Source: an uncultured Cohaesibacter sp. (lineage in GTDB: Bacteria; Pseudomonadota; Alphaproteobacteria; Rhizobiales; Cohaesibacteraceae). Taken from it: a stretch of DNA of 64,000 bases. Shown here one piece after another: positions 8,530 through 18,321 of the stretch. The notes under the pieces were generated by a model. It did no database searches, was not told the DNA's origin, and saw only the letters and a program-made list of their open reading frames with translations. Made by a program: the position numbers and the translations under genes. Each line of letters starts with the position of its first letter. Position 1 is the stretch's first letter. The stretch spans positions 4,461,001 through 4,525,000 of the forward strand of contig NZ_OY761553.1 of assembly GCF_963664735.1 (NCBI RefSeq), read 5' to 3'.

Positions 8530-9768
8530 TCAAGCGCCAGTTTCTGCGTTTCCGAGACTGTCGATGGAATGGCCTACGATTTCTTCCAAAGCGAAGGCCG
8601 CTGCCCCTTTGGCCCACATCATGTCGCCCCATTTATGGATGCGGATTTCTGGCTCGTGATGTCCTCTTTGAATAGTGGAAGATCGAACCATATCAAAGAC
8701 ATGCTGTGCATAGAGATAGTCGAACTGCATCTGCTCGCCAGAGAGAATCACCATTGCGGGGTCGAAAAGGTTGACGAGATTGGCCAGCCCCATCGAAAAC
8801 ATGCGGCTGGCACGATCGAAGATGGACTTTGCCATCCGGTCGCCAGTTCTTGCGGCTTCAAACAATTGCTTGAGCCGTTCGTCCTCGCTGGTGCCTTCTT
8901 CCCAATGTTTGAACAGATTGGCTTCTCTCAGAAGTGCATAATCTGCAACATAGGCCTCAAGACAGCCCCGTTGACCGCAACGACATAGCGCTCCTTCTGC
9001 CTGAACCTTCGTGTGGCCGAATTCTGCACCGAAGCCTTGGGTTCCGCGGAAAATCTGCCCATTCAGAACGATGCCCAAACCAACGCCCTGTTCGATGGTG
9101 ACAACAAGAAAATCCGGCGTTTCCCTGCCAAAGCCAAACCATAGTTCGGCGATTGCGACCGAGTTGGCATCGTTCTCGACGAATACCGGCATCGGCATGA
9201 TGTCTTCCATCAATTTCTTGAGATTGAACTCTTGTTCCTGAAAGAGCGGGCACCAATCAACGAACCCTTCGGTCGCCTGTATTGTGCCGGGAAGGCCCAC
9301 GCCAACCGCCGAGAGGTCTGTCGGGTCTATTCCCGCAGAAGCCGAAACGGCTTCTACCACTTGCGGAATAAGCTTGCACAGGGCTGCCCGGTCTATCGGA
9401 GGGCGGGGCATGGGGAGCTGGGCCTTGCCAAGCTGTTTGCCTTCCAGATTAAGCACTACGGCGCTTATGCTGCGCCCGGTCAGCTTCATTCCGGCCACCA
9501 GATGAGCTTCTCCGCGCAATTTCAGGTCCACTCTGGGGCGACCGCGCTTGGATTGTCCTGCTTCAACATCGCGCTGTACTTCTTCGATCAATCCTGCGGC
9601 GATGAGTTCTGCGGTAATTGATGTGACCGTTGCCGGGCTCATTCCTGTGGCGTTGGCAATATCGATGCGCGCCATTTGAAAATTGCTGCGAATTTGAGAA
9701 AAAACCAATTGTCGTCCTTGACTTCTCTGTTCTGTGATTTGCGACGTTTTCTTGGTTGAATTTCTCAT
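8530..9768 (-). CDS. xylR: ROK-family transcriptional regulator, probable xylose repressor
   Basis: 412 aa. An N-terminal winged helix (about residues 20-75, containing MARIDIANATGMSPATVTS) is fused to a ROK sugar-sensing/kinase-like domain. ROK features include VGVGLPGTI, VENDANSVAIAELWFG and IEQGVGLGIVLNG, and the zinc-binding cluster CRCGQRGCLEAY around residues 260-272. Proteins of this architecture (XylR/NagC-like) repress sugar operons and release DNA on ligand binding. The gene is immediately upstream of xylBA on the same strand with a 186-bp gap, which supports a xylose role. No xylose transporter is encoded beside it. The symbol rests on context; the ROK class is certain. Confidence 0.88.
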   Translation of the reverse strand: MRNSTKKTSQITEQRSQGRQLVFSQIRSNFQMARIDIANATGMSPATVTSITAELIAAGLIEEVQRDVEAGQSKRGRPRVDLKLRGEAHLVAGMKLTGRSISAVVLNLEGKQLGKAQLPMPRPPIDRAALCKLIPQVVEAVSASAGIDPTDLSAVGVGLPGTIQATEGFVDWCPLFQEQEFNLKKLMEDIMPMPVFVENDANSVAIAELWFGFGRETPDFLVVTIEQGVGLGIVLNGQIFRGTQGFGAEFGHTKVQAEGALCRCGQRGCLEAYVADYALLREANLFKHWEEGTSEDERLKQLFEAARTGDRMAKSIFDRASRMFSMGLANLVNLFDPAMVILSGEQMQFDYLYAQHVFDMVRSSTIQRGHHEPEIRIHKWGDMMWAKGAAAFALEEIVGHSIDSLGNAETGA

Positions 9769-10239
9769 TGCGTTTTCTTTGCTGTTTCTGATTTGGGCTG
9801 TGAGCGATTATGAGAGACTATGCTCGCTTTCAGATTTTTGCAGGGATTTGGGGTGACGTTGCGTTGGATTAAATTTTTAATCTAAAATAATTCAGCAGGT
9901 AGCGCTGTCTCTCGCTTCAAGCTGATACTTATTCTGTTGTATGCATAAATCGGAAGAAATTCCAGAAAAGATAGTGGAAATATCATAAGTCGTTGCTTTA
10001 TTGTGGTTCGAAGCATGTTTGGGCAAGCCCTGTGCAATTGGCTGAAATGGTTGAATGAAACACTAAAGGTCTTGCAGCTTGGGGGTAAGGTTTTATCCGT
10101 GCTTGGGTTTTGGTGATGTGTCTCATTTCCGTTTGAGACTTTGCCGCCTATGGCATTAAATCAAGTTTGCGAATGATCGCGGAAAATAAGATGCGCACTC
10201 CTATGATGCTGGGGCGCAAAATAAGAAAGTTTGCCTGAA
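9769..10239. other. Intergenic region upstream of the ROK regulator and the aas-like gene
   Basis: About 470 bp without a convincing gene; it must hold the two divergent promoters. Near 9864-9890 an AT-rich partly symmetric element (GATTAAAT next to TTTTAATC, followed by TAAAATAA) resembles half of the inverted repeat found upstream of xylB and may be an autoregulatory ROK site. Nothing else stands out. Confidence 0.5.
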
Positions 10240-13200
10240 ATGCGTCGCCATTTGATGATTTCGAAACGGTTTGCTCCTCTGTTCTGGACGCAATTTCTTT
10301 CTGCATTCAATGATAACTTCCTGCGATATTCCCTGATATTTCTCATTCTCGTGCAGTTGCAAGCAGACGAGGCAGCATCTCTGGTGACGTTGGCCGGAGC
10401 TATTTTTATGCTTCCCTTCTTGCTTTTGTCTGCATTGGGAGGGGAACTCGCGGACAAATATGATAAAGGTTGGTTGGCAGAAAAGCTGAAGTTGTTCGAG
10501 ATCGGGGCTGCTCTCGTCGCTGTCTGGGGCATTGCGTGGGCTTCCTTTCCCATTTCGCTTTTTGCGCTGTTTCTCTTTGGTGTCATTTCCGCGCTGTTTG
10601 GACCGATAAAATATGGCATCTTGCCCGATCTTTTGGGGCGAAAGGATTTGCCCGGAGCCAACGCATGGGTCGAGGGAGCCACATTCATTGCCATTCTGGC
10701 CGGGACGATTGCTGCCGGTTTTGTGGCCGATGATGGTGTGGATCCGCAGGTCTTCGCGCCGGTTATGCTGGCGTTGTCCATCGCCTGTTGGGTGATCAGT
10801 CGCCAAATACCCCGCACCGGCTTTCAAAATCCGGATCTTCATATCACAGCCAATATTCTGGCCTCGACCGTTCGTCTGGTGGCTGACTTGCACAAAGACA
10901 AGCGTCTTTGGCGAACGGCTTTGTTTATCTCGTGGTTCTGGATGATGGGGTCGGTGCTGACTGCTCTGGTGCCGACATTCGTCGATCAGATCATGGGTGG
11001 TAGTCCGTTGGTGGTGACAATATATTCGCTCGATTTTGCCGTCTCGGTAGCCATAGGATCGGCGATTGCTGCCTGGCTTTGCTCGGGGCGCGTGGTGCTC
11101 CTGCCTGCCCCGTTCGGTGCGGCCTTGCTGGCCTTTTTCTGCATGCAGCTATCCTGGACCCTGACGCAGATCGAAGCCCCCATCGTGGCCGATAATGTGT
11201 TTGAGTTCTTTTCTCATTCGGCAGCTATTCGTGTTGCCGTGGATTTGGGTGGTCTGGCGGTTTCCGGAGCGTTGCTTGTCGTGCCCAGTTTCACTGCTCT
11301 GCAAAGCTGGGCGCGGCGTGATCACAGGGCTCGCGTTGTGGCCGGGGCAAATATCGTCAATGCAGGCTTTATCTTTATCTCCGGTGTCGCGATTGCCGGT
11401 TTTCAGGCAGTGGGGCTTACGGCCTCCCATGTCTTTACCACCTTGGCGGTGGCCAATATCTTTGTTGCCTGGTTAATGGTGCATTATTTGCCAACCAATC
11501 CCTTGTGGGATCTGGTGAATATCCTTTTCCGTGCCTTCTCCCGGTTGGAAGTGGAGGGACGTGAAAATCTCGATAAGGCCGGGAAGTCACCTATTCTGGC
11601 GTTCAACCATGTGAGTTTTCTTGATGGTCCGCTCGCCATGGCGATCACCGAGGAAGAACCCATTTTTGCCATCGATGCAAAAACGGCTGAATCCTGGTGG
11701 ATGCATCCTTTCATGCGTTTCTTCAAGTATCTTGTGCTTGAGCCATCCCAACCGGTGGCGACCCAGGCTGTGATCGATGCCCTGCAAAGCGGAAATTCGC
11801 TGGTCATCTTTCCTGAGGGGCGTGTTTCGGCAACCGGAAGCCTGATGAAGGTTTATGATGTCGCTGCCATGGCCGCTGAAATGGCTGGCTCGAAGGTTGT
11901 TCCCATCCGCATTGAAGGTTTGGAGCGCAGCTATTCGACGGCCATCGAGCCGGGCAGTGTGAGGAGGCAATTCTTCCCCAAAGTCAAGGTTACCATTCTC
12001 GAACCGGTCAAGCTGCAGGTCCCTGCAAGCTTCAAGGGCAGAAGGCGCAGAATGGCCGCGGGTGCGTCCTTACAGCGGGTTATGTCGGAGTTGGTGCTGC
12101 ACACCACCGACGTAAATATGACTGTGCTGGAAAATGTCATCAAGGTCGGACATGGCGTTGGCATGAAGCGCACGATTCTTGAGGATCCGTTTGCGGGCAA
12201 GATGAGTTATGGGCGGCTTCTGATTGGGGCCCGTGTATTGGGGAGCCATTTTACGCGAGACTTTCCCGATGACGAGCGCATGGGCGTGTTGCTGCCGAAT
12301 GCAACAGGAACGGTGGCTGTGTTCCTCGGGCTGATGTCTGCGGGAAAGGTGCCGGCGATGCTCAATTTCTCGACAGGCGTAGCCAACATGATTTCTTCAT
12401 GCCAGACAGCCCAGATCAGACGGGTGTTGACGTCGCGCTCCTTTGTTGAGCAGGCCAAGCTGGAGGAGATGATAAAGACGTTGCAAGAGCATGTGGAGAT
12501 CGTATGGCTTGATGATTTCAAGAGCAAGACCAGTCGTCGAGACAAGATTTCCGGTTTGCTCAACCGCTCCAAGCCACTGGTGCCGAAAGGGGCTGACGAT
12601 CCTGCCTTTATTCTCTTTACGTCCGGATCGGAAGGGCTGCCCAAAGGGGTTGTTCTGACCCACCGTAATATTCTTGCCAATATTGCCCAAGCCGCTGCTG
12701 CAATCGATTTCAATATGGGGGACAAGGCCTTCAACGTTTTGCCCATGTTCCATTGTTTTGGTCTCACGGTTGGAACCATTCTGCCACTGGTGCATGCTAT
12801 TCCGGTGTATCTCTATCCATCACCGCTGCATTACCGTGTGATTCCAGAGCTGGTTTATGGCTCCAATGCGACCCTGTTCTTTGGTACCGACACGTTCCTG
12901 AACGGTTATGCGCGCACGGCGCATCCGTTTGATTTTCGCAGTGTGCGCTATTGTATCTCCGGTGCAGAGGCGGTCAGGGCTCCGACAAGGGAACTGTTCA
13001 TGCAGCGCTTTGGGTTGCGGTTGCTTGAAGGCTACGGGGTGACAGAAACCGCCCCCGTCATTGCGGTCAATACGCCGATCTTCAACAAGGTTGGTACGGT
13101 GGGCAAGGCGCTGCCGGGCATTCAGACACGTCTCTCTCCTGTTCCCGGTCTCAAGGAAGGTGGGAGGCTGTTGATCAAGGGTGATAATGTGATGGCTGGC

Positions 13201-13635
13201 TATTTGAGCGCCGATAATCCCGGAGAGCTTATTCCGCCGACAAATGGGTGGCATGACACCGGCGATATCGTAACCATTGACGAAGAGGGCTATATCAAGA
13301 TTATCGGACGCGCCAAGCGTTTTGCCGATATCGCCGGAGAGAAGGTTTCTCTGGCTGCGGTCGAGGTGCTGGCGTTTGATTTGTGGCCCGATTTTCTTTC
13401 TGCTGCCGCGCGGCTTCCTGATCCCAAAAAGGGAGAGAAGATTATTCTGGTTACAAATAATCCCGATGCTGATCTGTCAGATTTTGCCCGCCACGCCAAG
13501 GCGAACGGTGCTGCCGATATTCTCGTTCCTGCCGAGTTGATTATCGGTGAGGTTCCTGTTTTGGCAACGGGCAAGGTGGATCTTTCTTCGGTGCAAAAGC
13601 GTGTGGAAGAGATCAAGCAAGTGAGCTGTCACTAG
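10240..13635 (+). CDS. LplT-PlsC-Aas type acyl-[ACP]--phospholipid O-acyltransferase
   Basis: A single 1131-aa polypeptide with three modules. Residues 1-~410 are an MFS/LplT-like lysophospholipid flippase (LFWTQFLSAFNDNFLRYSL). Residues ~430-640 are a PlsC-type acyltransferase with NHVSFLD (the HX4D box) and FPEGRVSATG. Residues ~670-1125 are an AMP-binding acyl-ACP synthetase with LFTSGSEGLPKGVVLTH, EGYGVTETAPV, WHDTGDIVTIDEEGYIKIIGR and the terminal LATGKVD lysine motif. In E. coli, LplT and Aas are separate proteins that import lysophosphatidylethanolamine and re-acylate it at the inner membrane; in this protein both activities are fused. ATG at 10255 is an alternative start; no strong RBS decides. 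It is transcribed alone. Confidence 0.9.
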   Translation: MRRHLMISKRFAPLFWTQFLSAFNDNFLRYSLIFLILVQLQADEAASLVTLAGAIFMLPFLLLSALGGELADKYDKGWLAEKLKLFEIGAALVAVWGIAWASFPISLFALFLFGVISALFGPIKYGILPDLLGRKDLPGANAWVEGATFIAILAGTIAAGFVADDGVDPQVFAPVMLALSIACWVISRQIPRTGFQNPDLHITANILASTVRLVADLHKDKRLWRTALFISWFWMMGSVLTALVPTFVDQIMGGSPLVVTIYSLDFAVSVAIGSAIAAWLCSGRVVLLPAPFGAALLAFFCMQLSWTLTQIEAPIVADNVFEFFSHSAAIRVAVDLGGLAVSGALLVVPSFTALQSWARRDHRARVVAGANIVNAGFIFISGVAIAGFQAVGLTASHVFTTLAVANIFVAWLMVHYLPTNPLWDLVNILFRAFSRLEVEGRENLDKAGKSPILAFNHVSFLDGPLAMAITEEEPIFAIDAKTAESWWMHPFMRFFKYLVLEPSQPVATQAVIDALQSGNSLVIFPEGRVSATGSLMKVYDVAAMAAEMAGSKVVPIRIEGLERSYSTAIEPGSVRRQFFPKVKVTILEPVKLQVPASFKGRRRRMAAGASLQRVMSELVLHTTDVNMTVLENVIKVGHGVGMKRTILEDPFAGKMSYGRLLIGARVLGSHFTRDFPDDERMGVLLPNATGTVAVFLGLMSAGKVPAMLNFSTGVANMISSCQTAQIRRVLTSRSFVEQAKLEEMIKTLQEHVEIVWLDDFKSKTSRRDKISGLLNRSKPLVPKGADDPAFILFTSGSEGLPKGVVLTHRNILANIAQAAAAIDFNMGDKAFNVLPMFHCFGLTVGTILPLVHAIPVYLYPSPLHYRVIPELVYGSNATLFFGTDTFLNGYARTAHPFDFRSVRYCISGAEAVRAPTRELFMQRFGLRLLEGYGVTETAPVIAVNTPIFNKVGTVGKALPGIQTRLSPVPGLKEGGRLLIKGDNVMAGYLSADNPGELIPPTNGWHDTGDIVTIDEEGYIKIIGRAKRFADIAGEKVSLAAVEVLAFDLWPDFLSAAARLPDPKKGEKIILVTNNPDADLSDFARHAKANGAADILVPAELIIGEVPVLATGKVDLSSVQKRVEEIKQVSCH

Positions 13636-13850
13636 ACACGGCAAACCCGATTGAGGATGTTTTCTGAACGGCCTGCGGATAATGGCGCGAAGTGATGGGA
13701 AAAATAGGGTGTAATTTTACTGCTTTTTGTTTTGACGCAATTCTCTTGTGGTGAACTTTGGTAAGCTCACAAGAAATTATCCAGGGTGCTTTGATTGAAC
13801 GGCATAGGAGCCGTCTGCAGCATCTTTCTCTTCTTTAAAGGAATTGGCTT

Positions 13851-14855
13851 ATGGCTCTTGAGCAATTTGGTGTGATGCCGGATGGCACTCCGGTGGAACG
13901 GGTTACGATTTCTGGCGGTGGACTGACTGCTAAAATCTTGTCTTATGGCACGGTCATTCAGGACCTGCGTCTTGATGGGCATGACAAGCCACTTGTTCTG
14001 GGGTTTGACAAATTTGAAGACTATCTGGCCTATGGGTCTCACTTCGGAGCAACGGCTGGTCGCGTCGGTAACCGTATTCGGGATGGCCATCTGGAGCTGG
14101 ATGGCAAGACCTATCAGCTTAACAAGAATTTTCTGGGCAAGCACACCCTTCATGGTGGTTCAAAAGGCATCGGCGTTCAGGCCTGGACTTTCGAGAAGGT
14201 CGAAGATAACGCGGTGCATATGGCCATTACCTTGCCTGACGGCGAGATGGGCTTTCCGGGGACCTTGAAAATCAAGATTGTTTATTCTCTGCTAGAGGGT
14301 GGTGTGTTTGACATGCTCATGACAGCAGAAACAGATGCTACTACCCTTTGCAATCTTGCTCATCACAGCTATTTCAATCTTGATGGCGACCCGACGATTC
14401 TGGATCACGAGCTTCAGGTCGAATCTGATCAATATCTGGAAGTCACGAATGAGTTGATCCCGACTGGCAAGCTTTTGTCAGTGGAAGGAGCCAGCCTTGA
14501 TTTTCGCAAAACAAAGCGCGTTGGTGATGCCACTGCGGTGACGCCGATCGACAATAACTTCTGCTTGAAGGATTCCGGTGGTGCGATGCGTCGTGTTGCG
14601 ACGCTCTCCAGCCCGAAATCGGGTATCAGCATGGACGTCGTGACCACCGAACCGGGCGTTCAGGCCTATGACGCAGTGAACATGAAAGAAGGCACGCCGG
14701 GGCTTGGTGGCACCGTGAAAGGCAAACATGCCGGTTTCTGTCTTGAACCTCAGATCTGGCCGGACGCCATTCATCATCCGGAGTTCCCATCTGCAGTTCT
14801 GAAACCGGGTGAAACCTATCATCAGCACACCCAGTATATCTTCAAAAAGAACTGA
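13851..14855 (+). CDS. galM: Aldose 1-epimerase (galactose mutarotase)
   Basis: 334-aa cytoplasmic galactose-mutarotase-like beta-sandwich enzyme interconverting alpha and beta anomers of hexoses. Family landmarks are GATAGRVGNRI near residue 65, HTLHGGSKGIG near 100, the catalytic-His segment NLAHHSYFNLDG around 165-180 and the C-terminal GFCLEPQIWPDAIHH with the conserved Glu. AAGGAA precedes the ATG at good spacing. It stands alone, about 34 kb from galE-galT-galK, and is closed by a very strong terminator. Mutarotases also act on glucose, xylose and arabinose, so its partner pathway cannot be fixed. Confidence 0.93.
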   Translation: MALEQFGVMPDGTPVERVTISGGGLTAKILSYGTVIQDLRLDGHDKPLVLGFDKFEDYLAYGSHFGATAGRVGNRIRDGHLELDGKTYQLNKNFLGKHTLHGGSKGIGVQAWTFEKVEDNAVHMAITLPDGEMGFPGTLKIKIVYSLLEGGVFDMLMTAETDATTLCNLAHHSYFNLDGDPTILDHELQVESDQYLEVTNELIPTGKLLSVEGASLDFRKTKRVGDATAVTPIDNNFCLKDSGGAMRRVATLSSPKSGISMDVVTTEPGVQAYDAVNMKEGTPGLGGTVKGKHAGFCLEPQIWPDAIHHPEFPSAVLKPGETYHQHTQYIFKKN

Positions 14856-14905
14856 GTGAGCAGTTCTCTTTCTGACGGATCGATCTGTCTCAAGGGCTCA
14901 GCAAG

Positions 14906-14939
14906 AAAAACCGTGCAAGGGAAGCCTTGCACGGTTTTT
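14906..14939. terminator. Bidirectional terminator between galM and the chemoreceptor gene
   Basis: A perfect 15-bp stem (AAAAACCGTGCAAGG / CCTTGCACGGTTTTT) with a GAAG tetraloop and A/T tracts on both sides can stop transcription from both convergent genes. Confidence 0.93.
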
Positions 14940-14962
14940 GTGTCTCAGGCATGAGATAAAAG

Positions 14963-17023
14963 TCAGGCTGCAGCAACCTTTTCAAGAAAGTCATCGATAA
15001 TGTTGCGCATGTCTGTTGCAACGGTTGCGACAGTCGCTGAGGCAGATTGTACATCGTTGGCTGAATTTCTTGTTTCTTCGGTTGAGGATGCTACCTCTGA
15101 AATATTCTGAACAATCTCTTTTGTGCCTTCAGCGGCCTGCTGGATGTTTACGGAAATCTCGTTGGTTGATGCGTTCTGTTCCTGAACAGCGGCGCTGATG
15201 GCCGTTGTGTAGTCGCTGATTTCGGTCATTTTCGCAGCGATAGAGCGAATGGCTTCGACGGAATCTTCGGTCGAGTTTTGTATTGTCTGAACGCGGTTTG
15301 CTATGTCTTCGGTGGCCTTGCCCGTTTGTGCGGCCAGTTCTTTGACTTCGGCGGCAACGACGGCAAATCCTTTGCCTGCTTCGCCAGCTCGGGCGGCTTC
15401 AATGGTTGCGTTGAGTGCAAGCAGATTGGTTTGCTCTGAAATATCCTTGATCAATGAGACCACTTCGCCAATCTTTTCGGCAGCCGAGGCCAGTCCTGCA
15501 ACCTTCTTGTCTGTTTGCTTTGCTTCATCGGAAGCCGTCATGACCAGATCATTGGCGCGGGTCACCTGTTGGCCGATTTCCTCGATGGAAGATGTCATCT
15601 CGGTGCTGGCCGCCGCCATCATCTGCACATTTTCAGAGGAATGGCTAGAGGCCTGATTGACAGATCTTGCTCTTTCAGAAGTTGCTGACGAAATTTCATT
15701 AAGCGAGGCGGCCGATTGCTGCATGCGTTCGGCGCTATTGGATACCGTATGCAGGGAGCCCTGTATCTTCGAGCGGAAGTCATGCAATAGGGCATCGATA
15801 TTTTGCTGGCGTGCCTTTTGCTCCTGCATATGATCCTGAGCTTCTCTTTCCAGCTTTTGCCTTTCTATGGCGTTTTCCTTGAACGTCGCGACGGCCTTGC
15901 TCATGGCTCCGATTTCATCGGAGCGATGCGCGTCACTGGCCTCGACACTGAGATCGTTTTTAGCAAGGCGCAACATGGCTGAAGACAGGCGGTTCAGCGG
16001 ATTGGTCAGAAGTTTGCGCAGGGCCAAGACAAGCAGAATGATGGTCAGCAGGAAGAAGAAAATCTTCGATCCCATGCTCATCATCGAGGCTTCTGCACGG
16101 GTGGCTTCAACTGCCTGCTTGGAGGCGTTGAGCTCAGCTGTGTAGCGCTGGGTTTCAGCGGCCACCTTGCCTTTTTCCTTTTCACTAGCCTCGACCAGCT
16201 CAGCTTTTTCTATGGCTGTCTGCTGATCCATATTCTTGATCAGGGTATCTGACTTTTCAAACAGGGCGATCAGTTCGCTGCTATCCACGGCGACTTCCAG
16301 TACGCCGCGCGTTGGAACGCTGGCGTCGTGGCAGCTTTGGCAATCTTCGCTATTCTTGAGGATGAAGTAGGAGTAGGTGACGGGGATTTCCTTCCCGTCC
16401 TCGTCCTGTAATTTCGAATCGAAGCTTTCTTTGTTGGACAGTGTCGCCAAAGCCTTGTCGAAGGTGGCTCTTCTTTCCTGAGGAATGGTAACTTTCGGTT
16501 CCAGGTTGCGCGATTCAAATACATCGGCATCAACGAAACTATTGACGGCTTCAATCGTTATGTTGTCTCTGAAAGCAAGATCTCCATCGGTGCGCCAAAG
16601 ATTGATGGCTGCAATCTGTTTGTCTTCCAGTAGCGCGTCGATCTGCTCCTGAGCGAGAGATGCTTCGCCCGCCATCATGGCGTTGCTGACCAATGATGCA
16701 ACAGATAAAGAAATGCCTTGTCTTGTGCCTTCCAGATAGGCGTGCTTTTGCTGCGTCTCAGCATTCAGCTTGCTCTTTGCCAAATTGTGACTGAGGGTTT
16801 GGGTTTGCTCCTTGGAATCAAGAAGCCCGGTCAGCAAAAGTTGTATTTGCTGGTCCTTTTTCTCAACCACAGAATGCATTTGATCTGTCAGGTCTTCGGT
16901 TTTATCGAACAAACGACTGCTAATTGATTGAGTTAAAAAAGTATCTGCTATAAATGCCATTGCAACCAATGAAAATACTGTAGTTACGATTTTTGCACTC
17001 AGTGATTTTGTGAGGTTAAGCAT
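14963..17023 (-). CDS. Methyl-accepting chemotaxis protein with a periplasmic CxxCH (heme c-like) motif
   Basis: Transmembrane chemoreceptor of 686 aa. TM1 is at about residues 11-30, the periplasmic sensor at ~31-316, TM2 at ~319-337, and a HAMP domain follows (~338-390). The cytoplasmic signalling domain has the conserved hairpin tip [19 protein letters not shown] and [14 protein letters not shown]. The periplasmic part contains CQSCHDA at 228-234, a CxxCH motif typical of covalently bound c-type heme, followed by RGVLEVAVD, as in Tll0287/DUF3365-type heme sensor domains. A long Lys/Glu-rich helix (~262-316) leads into TM2. Redox, oxygen or NO sensing is inferred. No che genes are adjacent. 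Confidence 0.92.
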   Translation of the reverse strand: MLNLTKSLSAKIVTTVFSLVAMAFIADTFLTQSISSRLFDKTEDLTDQMHSVVEKKDQQIQLLLTGLLDSKEQTQTLSHNLAKSKLNAETQQKHAYLEGTRQGISLSVASLVSNAMMAGEASLAQEQIDALLEDKQIAAINLWRTDGDLAFRDNITIEAVNSFVDADVFESRNLEPKVTIPQERRATFDKALATLSNKESFDSKLQDEDGKEIPVTYSYFILKNSEDCQSCHDASVPTRGVLEVAVDSSELIALFEKSDTLIKNMDQQTAIEKAELVEASEKEKGKVAAETQRYTAELNASKQAVEATRAEASMMSMGSKIFFFLLTIILLVLALRKLLTNPLNRLSSAMLRLAKNDLSVEASDAHRSDEIGAMSKAVATFKENAIERQKLEREAQDHMQEQKARQQNIDALLHDFRSKIQGSLHTVSNSAERMQQSAASLNEISSATSERARSVNQASSHSSENVQMMAAASTEMTSSIEEIGQQVTRANDLVMTASDEAKQTDKKVAGLASAAEKIGEVVSLIKDISEQTNLLALNATIEAARAGEAGKGFAVVAAEVKELAAQTGKATEDIANRVQTIQNSTEDSVEAIRSIAAKMTEISDYTTAISAAVQEQNASTNEISVNIQQAAEGTKEIVQNISEVASSTEETRNSANDVQSASATVATVATDMRNIIDDFLEKVAAA

Positions 17024-17541
17024 TGGGTAGTCCTTGGATACTTTTTTGTTCTTAGGTGTTTACTATTATTTCTTATTGTTATTGTTCCGTGAAGAATATA
17101 ACGGCAATATCTAATTTTGAATTAATTCAATGTAAGTTGTTATTTTGACAATTGTTCAATATTATACAGTATTTATGTTATACAAAAGTTCTAATAATGT
17201 AATATATTTATAACCTGATTTTCTTCAGTGACTGATTTTAAACGGGTATTTTTGATGGTTATTTGTTATTAATTTGAATTTTTGGTGCGACAAAATATCT
17301 CTGTTTGTTTTGTTCTTTGTCTGGTCTCTTCCTGAAAAGTTCGACCTTTGGGTTTTGAGGTTTTGTCAAAAGGAAAATGGAGGCAACGCCTATTGGCTGC
17401 TCATGTGCAGGTTTGCCATCAAAGCCAGAGCGGAAACTATTCGGTCCTGCAGGGTATATTGTTAAATAATTCATCGACTATTCCCGGTCCCTTGGCTACT
17501 TTGGTCTAAAATGTGAAACCGATAATTGAGGGTGACATAGA
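17024..17541. other. AT-rich intergenic region between the chemoreceptor and pxpA
   Basis: About 520 bp, markedly more AT-rich than its surroundings, especially at 17040-17290. It must carry the divergent promoters of the chemoreceptor (minus) and pxpABC (plus). Short open frames around 17259-17474 on both strands show no family features, so I do not call a gene. Confidence 0.5.
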
Positions 17542-18321
17542 ATGGCTGTTGTCGATCTGAATTCCGATATGGGCGAAAGCTTTGGGGCTTTTAAAATAGG
17601 GGACGATGCGTCCATGCTTTCCATTGTCAGCTCAGCCAATGTGGCGTGTGGCTTCCATGGTGGCGATCCGCTCGTCATGCATGAGACTTTGCAGCTGGCA
17701 AAGGGCAATGGCGTTGGGGTTGGCGCGCATCCAGGTTTCAATGACCTTTGGGGATTTGGACGTCGTCCTATTCACGGAGACCGGCCTGAAGACATAGAAA
17801 AGCAGATGATCTATCAAATTGGCGCCATCAAGGGTATGGCCACGGCTTTGGGCGTTACCGTCGGACATTTCAAGGCACATGGAGCGCTGAGCAATATGGC
17901 TGCTGTTGATCATGATTTGGCGCTGGCCACGGCTCGTGCTGTCAAGGCTGTCGATCCGGACATGATCTATGTAGCTCTGCCGGGGAGCCAGATGGAGAAG
18001 GCTGCCGAGAAACTCGGGCTCTGCGTTGCGCGGGAGATTTTCGCCGATCGCGCCTATGAAGATGACGGTATGCTGGTTTCGCGCAAAAAGCCGGGGGCGA
18101 TGATCGAAGATGCCGATGAAGCCGCGCGCCGCATGGTGGATTTTGTGCAATCGTGTGAGATTGAAAGCATCAATGGCAAGCGCATTCCTGTTTCAATCGA
18201 CACCATCTGTGTGCATGGGGATAGCCCTAAGGCTGTTGCTATGGCAATGAAGATTAAAGAGGGCCTCAGTGCTGCGGGCATTGATATCAAGCCGATGGCG
18301 ATGACCATGAGGGCGGGGTAA
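17542..18321 (+). CDS. pxpA: 5-oxoprolinase subunit PxpA (LamB/YcsF family)
   Basis: 259-aa subunit of the ATP-dependent prokaryotic 5-oxoprolinase, which opens 5-oxo-L-proline (pyroglutamate) to L-glutamate. The family pattern is clear: VDLNSDMGESFG at the N terminus, ANVACGFHGGDP near 33-44, GVGAHPGFNDLWGFGRR near 57-73 and VGHFKAHGALSN near 111-122. Its TAA overlaps the ATG of pxpB as TAATG, so the three subunit genes are translationally coupled. Pyroglutamate is a damage product of glutamine/glutamate, and the operon recycles it; no dedicated transporter is present beside it. Confidence 0.95.
   Translation: MAVVDLNSDMGESFGAFKIGDDASMLSIVSSANVACGFHGGDPLVMHETLQLAKGNGVGVGAHPGFNDLWGFGRRPIHGDRPEDIEKQMIYQIGAIKGMATALGVTVGHFKAHGALSNMAAVDHDLALATARAVKAVDPDMIYVALPGSQMEKAAEKLGLCVAREIFADRAYEDDGMLVSRKKPGAMIEDADEAARRMVDFVQSCEIESINGKRIPVSIDTICVHGDSPKAVAMAMKIKEGLSAAGIDIKPMAMTMRAG

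Noticed and set aside
17259-17474. Short frames on both strands in the pxpA upstream region
   Set aside because: Mutually overlapping, no RBS, no motif. Treated as noncoding.
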